A stretch of DNA of 64,000 bases from the NCBI GenBank assembly GCA_028344535.1, contig JAOMBK010000006.1, positions 1-64,000 of the forward strand, in the 5' to 3' direction. This DNA is from Pseudomonadota bacterium. GTDB taxonomy: Bacteria; Pseudomonadota; Gammaproteobacteria; Magnimaribacterales; D2472. Positions 19,102-27,554 of this stretch are shown here, one piece after another. The notes beneath the pieces were generated by a model, which was not told the origin of the DNA, ran no database searches, and worked only from the letters and a program-made list of their open reading frames with translations. Numbering within the stretch: position 1 is the stretch's first letter; each line of letters begins with the position of its first letter. A program made the position numbers and the translations under genes.

Positions 19102-19143
19102 ATAATATGTAAAGTTTACTTGACTGTCAAGTTTACTTTACAT
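19102..19143 (-). promoter_or_regulatory. Sigma-70-like promoter embedded in a 37-bp palindrome
   Basis: Minus strand TTGACA (19130-19125), 17-nt spacer, TATTAT (19107-19102); palindrome ATGTAAAGTTTACTTGAC-T-GTCAAGTTTACTTTACAT at 19107-19143 with 2 mismatched pairs. Confidence 0.7.
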
Positions 19144-19459
19144 TTAATTGTTCGCGTGCCGCATAGACTGCCACCAAGAAAAGGGCAACTATTTCAATCA
19201 ACTCTAACCAACTTAGTAAGCTGGCATCTGGCAGCCCAAAAACAATCAGGCATGCACTCATAAAGTAGATCAAAATAATAAATCCAAAGATTTGATAGAG
19301 CTTTGCTGAAGGGCTTTTATAAGCTTTATATCCAAAGATTATTAGAGGTAGCGACCAAATAAATATACCTATCAAAGGAGTCCCTACTAATAGTCCTTGT
19401 GATAAATGCGTTATTAGCAATGCACACATCAATATTAGGAAGCTTTTTCTAAGATTCAT
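19133..19459 (-). CDS. DUF2069 family membrane protein
   Basis: Four-TM 108 aa protein directly downstream of wrbA, typical DUF2069 context. Confidence 0.75.
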   Translation of the reverse strand: MNLRKSFLILMCALLITHLSQGLLVGTPLIGIFIWSLPLIIFGYKAYKSPSAKLYQIFGFIILIYFMSACLIVFGLPDASLLSWLELIEIVALFLVAVYAAREQLNVK

Positions 19460-20046
19460 TTTAATTTTAGTATTAGTTCAGCCATCCTAGCTCCAGTTGC
19501 AACAGCTATTTCCTTCTCATGTGAAGTTAAGTCTCCCTGTTTTGTATTGGCTACATGGGATGGCCCATAAGGAGTTCCGCCACTTTTAGTTTTATTTAGC
19601 CCAGGGATGGAGTAGGGCGAGCCAACAAACACCATACCTTGATGGAGCATATAAGTCATAAGATTAAATAATGTAATCTCTTGACCACCATGTTGAGATC
19701 CTGTTGAGGTGAAAACACAACCAGGTTTATTTTCTAATTCATGGTTTGACCAAATATCTCCAGTTGAATCTAGGAAATATTTCAGCGGTGCTGCCATGGA
19801 ACCAAATCTAGTTGGTGAACCAAGCGCCAAGCCAGAGCAATGAATAAGATCCTCTTTGGTGCAATAAATCTCACCTTCACTAGGCATGCTCGGCTCAACG
19901 GCTTCAGCTACAGTTGAAACTTTTGGCACAGTTCTAATCTTGACTTCAAGACCCTTTTTCTCTGCGCCATCAGCCAGCGCATGCGCCAGGTTCCTCACAG
20001 CCCCTGTCGCCGAATAAAACAAGATTAGAAGATATTTTTGATGCAT
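19456..20046 (-). CDS. wrbA: NAD(P)H:quinone oxidoreductase WrbA-like flavodoxin
   Basis: LILFYSATGAVRNLAHALADG, GSPTRFGSMAAPLKYFLD, FTSTGSQHGGQE. Confidence 0.9.
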   Translation of the reverse strand: MHQKYLLILFYSATGAVRNLAHALADGAEKKGLEVKIRTVPKVSTVAEAVEPSMPSEGEIYCTKEDLIHCSGLALGSPTRFGSMAAPLKYFLDSTGDIWSNHELENKPGCVFTSTGSQHGGQEITLFNLMTYMLHQGMVFVGSPYSIPGLNKTKSGGTPYGPSHVANTKQGDLTSHEKEIAVATGARMAELILKLK

Positions 20047-20075
20047 AATAGTTTCCTTTTGCAATACTATAAAAC

Positions 20076-20528
20076 ATGAAATTTAAATTACCATTAACTT
20101 TGTTTTGTCTTTTTCTAGTTTCTTGTGAAAAGGGCGATGTAGAAATTTTTGATTCAAGACCAATTTTTTCATCCAGCCTCAGTGGTAAGTGGGTCTTGGT
20201 AAATTATTGGGCAGATTGGTGCCCTCCATGCATCAAAGAAATTCCTGAAATAGTTTCTTTTTCAAAAAAATATCCTGAGGTTGAGGTTTTTGCATTTAAT
20301 TTTGATCGACTCGAAGCTGAAGATCTAAGACCTCAAATCAAAAAATTTGGCATTAAATACCCATCAATCATTACTCATCCAAAAACTTTGTGGGGCATTC
20401 AAACACCAAAAACACTTCCAGCGACATATTTTATTTCTCCAGAGGGAGAGATTGTTTTTACCAGCTTAAAACCCCAAGATGAGGCGAGTTTGTCTTTAAT
20501 ATATGAAGACTTACAAAATGGAGCTTAA
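20076..20528 (+). CDS. TlpA-like thioredoxin family lipoprotein
   Basis: Lipobox FLVSC; WVLVNYWADWCPPCIKEIPEI. Confidence 0.88.
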   Translation: MKFKLPLTLFCLFLVSCEKGDVEIFDSRPIFSSSLSGKWVLVNYWADWCPPCIKEIPEIVSFSKKYPEVEVFAFNFDRLEAEDLRPQIKKFGIKYPSIITHPKTLWGIQTPKTLPATYFISPEGEIVFTSLKPQDEASLSLIYEDLQNGA

Positions 20529-21308
20529 ATAACCGTCTTGAATCAAAGACTCTGGGTTCACTTTATTTCCATCAAAATAAACTGTCCAATGCAGATGCGG
20601 TCCTGTAACTCGACCGGTGGCTCCTACCAAACCTATCTCGTTGGATTGTTCAACCAAATCACCGAGCTTTACTTTTATTCCACTCATATGTGCATAGGAA
20701 GAAAATAAACCATGACCGTGGTCAAGAATTAAAGTTAATCCAGTGTAAAAATAATCACCTATTAAAACCACCTTGCCTTTTAGAGGGGCAACAATAGGCG
20801 TTCCGATGCTGCCACGAAGATCTAGAGCTAAATGAGCTGATCTAGGCATTCCATTCACAAACCTTTGCTTGCCAAAAGGTGATGTCACAATTCCTGGAAC
20901 CGGAGCGACAAAATCAAAAGAAGGAGTAATCTCTGTTGAAGAATTGCTTAAGGCGGATTTAATTTCTATGGCCTCTTTGTTTGCTCTAGCTTGATCTTCT
21001 TTGCTTAAGGTAACCTTGCTTTCATCAGCAATAGTAATTCTTGATTCTCCAAAGTTCACCCAATTTACTTTCACCTTTACATGATGTCTGGTAATCACAA
21101 GATCTTGTTTTACAAAAGGGAGGCTTACCAATTGTTTTGTTCCTGCAGAGGTTTTAAAGGTTAAGACATCAGATTTTTCTTGAGCTGCTGCTGGAATTGA
21201 TATGATTTCTCCGCTTTGACCTTGAAATAAATCATTTGCAAAAGTTTGAGTGCCCATCAAAGCCAACAGAGCTAGAAGCTTGGACGTCTTAATCTTTTTT
21301 TGAAACAT
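20511..21308 (-). CDS. M23 family metallopeptidase
   Basis: VTSPFGKQRFVNGMPRSAHLALDLRG...HGHGLFSSYAHMS...GPHLHWTVYFDG. Confidence 0.9.
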   Translation of the reverse strand: MFQKKIKTSKLLALLALMGTQTFANDLFQGQSGEIISIPAAAQEKSDVLTFKTSAGTKQLVSLPFVKQDLVITRHHVKVKVNWVNFGESRITIADESKVTLSKEDQARANKEAIEIKSALSNSSTEITPSFDFVAPVPGIVTSPFGKQRFVNGMPRSAHLALDLRGSIGTPIVAPLKGKVVLIGDYFYTGLTLILDHGHGLFSSYAHMSGIKVKLGDLVEQSNEIGLVGATGRVTGPHLHWTVYFDGNKVNPESLIQDGYLSSIL

Positions 21309-22650
21309 TTGAAATAAAACCTCCATCTGCAAGACGGGTAGTTACATTATCACCCACCTTAAGATCTTTTGAGGATTTTAAGGCTTGCCCATTCTCATTC
21401 ATTACTATTGCATAACCCCTGTCAAGAACAGCCAAAGGGCTGATTGCTTTCAAATTAGCATTAAGGCTCGCCAGCATTAATTTTTTCTTATCAATTAAAT
21501 TCTTTATTTGAGAATTCAATGAGTTGAGATTATTTTTTAGGCGATCTTCATGTTTGCTAAACCTTTGCAATGCGCTTGATTGATAAATTTGAGTAGCAGC
21601 CAATTGGAAATTTTGTTTGGCACCACTCACGATGTTTTGCATGACATTTGCAAGACGAATCTCTACGTTATCTAGAGATTGAGATTGCTCTTTGAGCATG
21701 GTGAGCGGATTTTTTAAATTTTGTGAGGCAAGAAGGATTGTCTGAGATTTCTCTGTTAACCTTGCTTGTACTAAATAACCAAGGGTTGTTTTCCATTCTT
21801 CAAGCCTGTCTTCGAGTTGAAAATAATACTCTGTAACCATTTCAGCAGCTGCTGTTGGAGTTGGGGCCCTGAGATCAGCAACAAAATCTGTGATCGTGAA
21901 ATCAATCTCGTGGCCAACACCAGAAATGATGGGCAGAGGAAAATCAAATATTTCTCTAGCTAAGCTTTCATTATTAAAAGCCCATAAGTCTTCAATTGAT
22001 CCACCGCCTCGGCATATCAAAATTACATCCAAAGCATTTTCAGGATTTAGGTTGTTGTAGTTTAAAGTTTTTTGCAAAGCCTCAATCACTGACTTTGGAG
22101 CAGTATCGCCCTGAACTGTAGCAGGAATTAGAGACACTTGACTGATAGGAGCACGTCTTTGAATGGTCGTCAGGATATCTTGAAATGCTGCGGTAGATTC
22201 AGAAGTGATGACTCCAATGTGTTTGGGTTGAAAAGGAATTTGTTTTTTAGTTTCTTGAGTAAAAAGACCTTCTTCATCTAATTTTTTCTTGAGCTCTTCA
22301 AATTGATGCATTAGATTACCAGCGCCTGCAGGCTCCATTGAGCTAACAATTAATTGATAATCTCCGCGCGGGGCATAGAGACTGACCTGACCTTTTAAAA
22401 TACATTGATCACCATTTTGTGGATCAAAGTTCAACCTTAAATTTTGATTTCTAAACATGGCACATCGGATAGCGCCATCTTCATCTTTTAAAGTAAAGTA
22501 GATGTGCCCAGAAGAGGGACGCGCTATGTTTGAAATTTCTCCCAGAACAGACACGCCTCTAAATTGATTTTCTAAAAGTTTTTTTGCCTGTTGGTTCAGT
22601 TGCCCAACAGAGATAATTTCATCTCCTTGTTCTACAATGTCAGCACACAT
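21289..22650 (-). CDS. xseA: Exodeoxyribonuclease VII large subunit
   Basis: ISVGQLNQQAKKLLENQFRGVSVLGEISN; CRGGGSIEDLWAFNNE; start placed at MCADIVEQG. Confidence 0.95.
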   Translation of the reverse strand: MCADIVEQGDEIISVGQLNQQAKKLLENQFRGVSVLGEISNIARPSSGHIYFTLKDEDGAIRCAMFRNQNLRLNFDPQNGDQCILKGQVSLYAPRGDYQLIVSSMEPAGAGNLMHQFEELKKKLDEEGLFTQETKKQIPFQPKHIGVITSESTAAFQDILTTIQRRAPISQVSLIPATVQGDTAPKSVIEALQKTLNYNNLNPENALDVILICRGGGSIEDLWAFNNESLAREIFDFPLPIISGVGHEIDFTITDFVADLRAPTPTAAAEMVTEYYFQLEDRLEEWKTTLGYLVQARLTEKSQTILLASQNLKNPLTMLKEQSQSLDNVEIRLANVMQNIVSGAKQNFQLAATQIYQSSALQRFSKHEDRLKNNLNSLNSQIKNLIDKKKLMLASLNANLKAISPLAVLDRGYAIVMNENGQALKSSKDLKVGDNVTTRLADGGFISNVSKKD

Positions 22651-22667
22651 AAACGAAGTATATATTG

Positions 22668-23576
22668 ATGTCATCACAATTAAAGTCAGCGCAGAATTTT
22701 TTTATCCTGTGTCTTGGAGGCAGCCTCATAGGATTGGCTCCCTTGTTTGTAAGGTGGAGCGAGCTATCTCCCTCTTGGAACTTATGCTATCGAATGTTCT
22801 TAGCTCTGCCATTTCTAGCGCTTATAAATTTTTATTACAACGGCTCTCAAGCATTTAAGTTAAAAAGTCGAAGGCATTTATTGCTGGTGCTTATTGCCTC
22901 ACTCGCATTTGCAGGCGATATGAGTTCTTGGCATTGGAGCTTACAGTTCACCTCAGTGGCCAATGCAACTATTTTTGTAAACACTGCATCGATTTACATG
23001 GTGATCTTTGCTGTCTTAGTATTTAAAGAATCCATTTCTAGACAATTTATTTTGTCTTTTGTTCTAACTTTTATTGGAGTGATTGGGCTCATATATTTCT
23101 CAAATATTAAAACTGAGGGAGCTCTAATGGGAGATGGCATTGCATTGATGGCAGCATTTTTATATGCCACTTATTTATTGATTATTTCTCGGTTAGGTGA
23201 AGAGAGCTCCATTAATATAATTTTCTACACAACACTGTTCACTGGAATGTTTGGTTTTGTGTTTGCTTTGTTTGAATCAAGAGATTTTTTGCCTAGCTCC
23301 TCAGCTCAATTTTATAATTTATTAGCTATGGCTATTTTGTGCCAAGTCGGAGGCCAGTTTTTTATTACATACAGTTTGCCAAAGATTAAAGCTTCCTTAG
23401 GATCTATTGGCTTGCTAATGCAACCAATCATTGCAACTATTTTTGGAGCTATAGTATTTTATGAATACCTCAATTTCATCCAATTAAGTTTTGTCATCCT
23501 AGCCTTGCTTGGTATATATTTTGCTAGATTAGAGATTAAACCCACAACGGAGTTAAAACATGAAACCCAAAACTAA
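22668..23576 (+). CDS. EamA/DMT family transporter
   Basis: Ten-TM EamA repeats; ATG at 22668 (ORF track begins at the preceding TTG). Confidence 0.85.
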   Translation: MSSQLKSAQNFFILCLGGSLIGLAPLFVRWSELSPSWNLCYRMFLALPFLALINFYYNGSQAFKLKSRRHLLLVLIASLAFAGDMSSWHWSLQFTSVANATIFVNTASIYMVIFAVLVFKESISRQFILSFVLTFIGVIGLIYFSNIKTEGALMGDGIALMAAFLYATYLLIISRLGEESSINIIFYTTLFTGMFGFVFALFESRDFLPSSSAQFYNLLAMAILCQVGGQFFITYSLPKIKASLGSIGLLMQPIIATIFGAIVFYEYLNFIQLSFVILALLGIYFARLEIKPTTELKHETQN

Positions 23577-23970
23577 AGCACAAGAGCTCGGCTTTCTTTC
23601 AAGAGATTATGCTGTCGCAAAAGATAAAAAAAATTGGTTAGCTCTCTTCGACGAAAATGCCATAGTGCAGGATCCAATTGGTAAAAGCCCGTTGGACCCA
23701 GAGGGTAATGGTCACCAAGGGATTACCGCAATTGAAAAGTTTTATGACACAGTCATCGCCAATGGCAACATAGAATTTAATATCTTAGAGTCGATTCCAT
23801 GCGCAGATGAGTGCGCTAATTATGCAGAGATAGTGAACGTTGTTGGAGATGTCAAAATAGAAACTAAAATGATTGTAATTTATCGTGTAAATTCAAGTGA
23901 TAAAATAGTATCATTACGGGCCTTTTGGGATTACCAAAATATGGAAGATCAACTTAAGGCTTTATTTTAA
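23560..23970 (+). CDS. SnoaL-like/NTF2-like (steroid delta-isomerase-type) protein
   Basis: KNWLALFDENAIVQDPIGKSPLDPEGNGHQGITAIEKFYDTVIA. Confidence 0.8.
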   Translation: MKPKTKAQELGFLSRDYAVAKDKKNWLALFDENAIVQDPIGKSPLDPEGNGHQGITAIEKFYDTVIANGNIEFNILESIPCADECANYAEIVNVVGDVKIETKMIVIYRVNSSDKIVSLRAFWDYQNMEDQLKALF

Positions 23971-23975
23971 ATATT

Positions 23976-24051
23976 GGGTGATTAGCTCAGTTGGGAGAGC
24001 ATCTCGTTTACACCGAGAGGGTCGGCAGTTCGAGCCTGTCATCACCCACCA
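23976..24051 (+). tRNA. tRNA-Val(TAC)
   Basis: Full cloverleaf GGGTGAT...TTTACAC loop...ATCACCCACCA; CCA encoded. Confidence 0.96.
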
Positions 24052-24059
24052 ATCAGACA

Positions 24060-24091
24060 AAAAAAAGCCCAGAAAAAATCTGGGCTTTTTT
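24060..24091. terminator. Rho-independent terminator, probably bidirectional (tRNA-Val/proteorhodopsin)
   Basis: AAAAAAGCCCAGA-aaaaa-TCTGGGCTTTTTTA. Confidence 0.88.
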
Positions 24092-24106
24092 ATTTAAGCT
24101 ATTAAC

Positions 24107-24841
24107 TTAGTCGTTATCACTAACGGCAGCAACATAAATTGCTAAACCGAATGCGATTTTGTTTAAGAAGTCAGCTAAGTTATAGATAAGGTTAGCATTT
24201 GCCATATCAGGATTTGCTCCCATACCTAAGTAATAACCAATTGGATATATAGCCCAACCGACAGTCACAATCAAACGAATTGTGCTAAATGCCTGTTGTG
24301 CAGCTACGTTACCGCTTGATGCATTTAACTTACCTGCTTCTCCAGAGAAGACCTCATAAATTATATACAACCAAGCCGCCATTCCAATTACAAAACAAAT
24401 CATTGCATTAGAACCTGTTTCACCCATAAATCCAGCTATTAGCATAACAAGTGATGCTCCTAATAGTCTCCAGAAAACGCCTGAACCAACATTAGTACAG
24501 ACCTTTAGGATCAAATAGAACTCAATAATTTGAAGTGGAACGGTAATTAGCCAATCTATGTACCTATATACGGTTGGAGATGTACCAGTATCAACCCATA
24601 CGCCTCTCATATATAAATAGTGCCAAAACGCCACACCAGTAACTAATCCAGCTACTGACAATGATGTTTTCCATTTACCTTGAACAACATCTCTTTCTGC
24701 AAAAAAGAATACTGTAGCTGCAAGCATTGCTGCAGTTACAAGCCAGAAAGAAATTCCTGTGAGATCACTGGTTGCAAGATCAGTAGTTGCAGCAAAAGTC
24801 GGCATACTGGTCAAACCAATGAGAGCAAAGAAATATTTCAT
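24107..24841 (-). CDS. Proteorhodopsin (predicted blue-absorbing)
   Basis: RYIDWLITVPLQIIEFYLIL (acceptor D, tuning Q, donor E), AFWHYLYMRG His, LADFLNKIAFG Schiff-base Lys; seven TM. Confidence 0.97.
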   Translation of the reverse strand: MKYFFALIGLTSMPTFAATTDLATSDLTGISFWLVTAAMLAATVFFFAERDVVQGKWKTSLSVAGLVTGVAFWHYLYMRGVWVDTGTSPTVYRYIDWLITVPLQIIEFYLILKVCTNVGSGVFWRLLGASLVMLIAGFMGETGSNAMICFVIGMAAWLYIIYEVFSGEAGKLNASSGNVAAQQAFSTIRLIVTVGWAIYPIGYYLGMGANPDMANANLIYNLADFLNKIAFGLAIYVAAVSDND

Positions 24842-25030
24842 AATAACTCCATTTTTTATTATTTTTAACTCTCCCCCATGGACAGTTCAATTAGCATAAC
24901 AAAATTTCAACTTTTGAGTAAAATTATTGCTAAAATTTTTATTCATTAAATTTGACAAAATAATTGCTTAAAGGTACACAAAAAAAAGTTGCAGAAAAAT
25001 TCAAAAAAGCTATCATTCACAAGCGTTCGC

Positions 25031-25108
25031 GGTCCGGTAGTTCAATCTGGTTAGAACGCCGCCCTGTCACGGCGGAGGTTGCGAGTTCGAGTCTCGTCCG
25101 GATCGCCA
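25031..25108 (+). tRNA. tRNA-Asp(GTC)
   Basis: GGTCCGGTAGTTCAATCTGGTTAGAACGCCGCCCTGTCACGGCGG...CCGGATCGCCA. Confidence 0.95.
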
Positions 25109-25120
25109 TTTGAATAAAAT

Positions 25121-25519
25121 ATGAGCAGCCAAATAGCACTTATACTTCTCAATCTTTTGATTGCTGGGGTCATCTTTAGCCATCTTGCTTTAACTACACC
25201 TGTAATTTTTAAAACTCTTGATGAGGATGCAGCTTCAAGGTTCCTCCGTACAATTTTTCCAAGGTACTATCTCCTGCTATTTTTATTATCATTGCCTGCG
25301 ATTTTAATTCTTTATTTCCAAGACTCATCACTAAGCTGGTGGTTGGGTATTAATATAACTGCTCATGCTTTCATTGGTTTGGTTGGCATTCCAATTACCA
25401 ATGCAGCGAAAGACAGAGGCTGGGATAAAATATTTTCTTTTTCACATGGTGTGAGCGTCTATTGCACCATCGTAATTTTTGCACTTAGCATCATTCAGTT
25501 TTTTTTATTAATCGATTAA
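25121..25519 (+). CDS. DUF4149-like membrane protein
   Basis: Four-TM protein with FLRTIFPRYYLLLFLLSLPA and conserved GxxxxPxTNAAKD-like segment. Confidence 0.6.
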   Translation: MSSQIALILLNLLIAGVIFSHLALTTPVIFKTLDEDAASRFLRTIFPRYYLLLFLLSLPAILILYFQDSSLSWWLGINITAHAFIGLVGIPITNAAKDRGWDKIFSFSHGVSVYCTIVIFALSIIQFFLLID

Positions 25520-25527
25520 ATTTTCTT

Positions 25528-25668
25528 TTGCACAAAAAATTAAATCTTGAAACCAAGCTATGCGAGCAGTGCAATCGATCATTTGCTTGGAGAAAAAAAT
25601 GGAAGCGATCTTGGGATGAGATTAAATTTTGTAGTAAAAAATGCAAAGCTGACTCAAAAAAAAATTAA
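25528..25668 (+). CDS. DUF2256 family small zinc-finger-like protein (TTG start), absent from the ORF track
   Basis: Frame translates LHKKLNLETKLCEQCNRSFAWRKKWKRSWDEIKFCSKKCKADSKKN-stop; DUF2256 signature CxxCxRxFxWRKKWxRxWDExKxCSxxC. Confidence 0.85.
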   Translation: MHKKLNLETKLCEQCNRSFAWRKKWKRSWDEIKFCSKKCKADSKKN

Positions 25669-25675
25669 ACAAATA

Positions 25676-25703
25676 CTTGAACTTAATGGTTTCAACACCA
25701 TAT
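25676..25703 (+). promoter_or_regulatory. Candidate sigma-32 heat-shock promoter of htpG
   Basis: CTTGAA (25676-25681), 14 nt, CACCATAT (25696-25703), 24 nt before ATG. Confidence 0.6.
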
Positions 25704-25727
25704 TGATTTCAAAGGGGATAAACAACT

Positions 25728-27554
25728 ATGGCTAGACCAAAAACAAAATCTTTTCAAACGGAAACCAAGCAGCTTTTGCAGTTGATGATTCATTCATTGT
25801 ATTCAAACAAAGAAATTTTTCTTAGAGAGCTTGTGTCTAACTCCTCTGATGCACTTGATAAGCTTAGATTTAATGCCATAGAAAACTCAAAGTTACTTGA
25901 GGGAGACGCTGACCTAAAAATTAATATCAGTTTGAATTCACAAAATAATACGGTGACCATCTCAGACAATGGGATCGGTATGGTGGAAGAAGAAATTATT
26001 GAAAATATTGGAACCATTGCCAAATCTGGTACCGCTCAATTTTTATCAGAAATGACTGGTGACAAAAAAAAGGATTCTAATCTTATAGGTCAATTTGGAG
26101 TAGGGTTTTACTCTGTATTCATGGTGGCTGAAAAAGTATCAGTTCACTCCAGGTCAGCAAATGCAACCTCCGATGAGGCAGTCATGTGGGAAAGCACTGG
26201 AGAGGACACCTACCAGCTATCAAAGATTCCAAAAGAAGATCGAGGAACCAAGATCACTATCTATCTCAATGAAGAAAATAAAGAGTTTTCCGAATTGATG
26301 CGAGTCAAGTTTTTGCTCCAAAAATATTCTCAATATATTAACTTCCCTTTAATTTTAAACCCTGAAGAGGGCGAGCCAGAAACCATTAATGATTCAGAGG
26401 CCATTTGGCTAAAATCAAAGAGATCTGTAAAAGCAGATGAGTATAAAGAGTTTTATAAGTTCATTTCTTATGATTCAAATGATCCCTTAACTTGGATGCA
26501 TAATAAGGTTGAGGGCAAGCAAGAATATTCTAGTTTACTTTTTATTCCTGAAAAATCTCCATACGATCTTTGGAACAGAGATACTCCAAGAGGAATTAAG
26601 TTGTTTATTCAGAGAGTATTCATTATGGATGATGCTGCTCACTTCCTTCCTTTATACCTTCGTTTTGTTAAAGGAGTGGTTGACTCCAGCGATTTACCTC
26701 TAAATGTTTCTAGAGAGTTACTTCAAGACCATCCTTTGGTTGACTCAATTAAAAAAGGTTTAAGCAAAAGAGTGCTCGATACCCTGAAAAAAATGCAGAA
26801 AGATCAACCGGAAGATTATCAGAAATTTTGGAAGGAGTTTGGTCTGGTTATTAAAGAAGGGCCCGCTGAAGATTATGAAAACTCTGAATCTATAGCTGAG
26901 CTTTTTTTGTTTGCCAGCACCGCATCTGATGAAAATAAAATTGACACCACCCTTGACCAATACATTGAGCGCATGGATGGTGATGACGAAAAGATTTATT
27001 ACTCTATTGCAGATACTTATGAGGCCGCGGTTAACTCTCCCCATATTGAGCATTTAAAAGCTAATGGAACGGAGGTTTTGCTTTTAACTGACAGAATCGA
27101 TGAGTGGCTTATGTCTACTCTTATGCAATTTAAAGGTAAAACCTTAATCAATGTTGCTAAAGAAGAATTAGAGGAAGGAGCAAAAAAACCTAGGGTTACA
27201 AAAGAAAAGCAGGAAATTATTGATAAGATGAAAAAATCTTTAGATGCCAGAGTGTCCGATGTTATTGCAAGCTCTCGTCTAGTTGATTCCGCAGCTTGCT
27301 TGGTACTTTCCAAAGATGAGCCAGGCGCTCAACTAAAAAGAATATTGGAAGCGTCAGGGCAAACTTTTGATGAGTCAAAGCCCGTATTTGAAGTTAATTT
27401 AAAACATAAACTTATTAAAAAACTAGGTAACTTATCTGGAAAAGAGTTCTCTAACTTTGCTGAATTTTTATTTGATTATGCGATTATTGCAGAGGGTGGA
27501 TCGCCAAAAGATCCTGCTAAATATCTTAGACAGTTAGATAAATACTTAGGGTAA
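25728..27554 (+). CDS. htpG: Molecular chaperone HtpG (Hsp90)
   Basis: FQTETKQLLQLMIHSLYSNKEIFLRELVSNSSDALDKLR. Confidence 0.98.
   Translation: MARPKTKSFQTETKQLLQLMIHSLYSNKEIFLRELVSNSSDALDKLRFNAIENSKLLEGDADLKINISLNSQNNTVTISDNGIGMVEEEIIENIGTIAKSGTAQFLSEMTGDKKKDSNLIGQFGVGFYSVFMVAEKVSVHSRSANATSDEAVMWESTGEDTYQLSKIPKEDRGTKITIYLNEENKEFSELMRVKFLLQKYSQYINFPLILNPEEGEPETINDSEAIWLKSKRSVKADEYKEFYKFISYDSNDPLTWMHNKVEGKQEYSSLLFIPEKSPYDLWNRDTPRGIKLFIQRVFIMDDAAHFLPLYLRFVKGVVDSSDLPLNVSRELLQDHPLVDSIKKGLSKRVLDTLKKMQKDQPEDYQKFWKEFGLVIKEGPAEDYENSESIAELFLFASTASDENKIDTTLDQYIERMDGDDEKIYYSIADTYEAAVNSPHIEHLKANGTEVLLLTDRIDEWLMSTLMQFKGKTLINVAKEELEEGAKKPRVTKEKQEIIDKMKKSLDARVSDVIASSRLVDSAACLVLSKDEPGAQLKRILEASGQTFDESKPVFEVNLKHKLIKKLGNLSGKEFSNFAEFLFDYAIIAEGGSPKDPAKYLRQLDKYLG

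Noticed and set aside
19024-19263. 79-aa plus-strand ORF across the palindrome region
   Set aside because: Antisense to DUF2069 and covering non-coding regulatory elements; no supporting signal.
25547-25735. 62-aa plus-strand ORF listed in the track
   Set aside because: No recognisable family, overlaps the htpG start and is out of frame with the convincing DUF2256 coding frame at 25528-25668.
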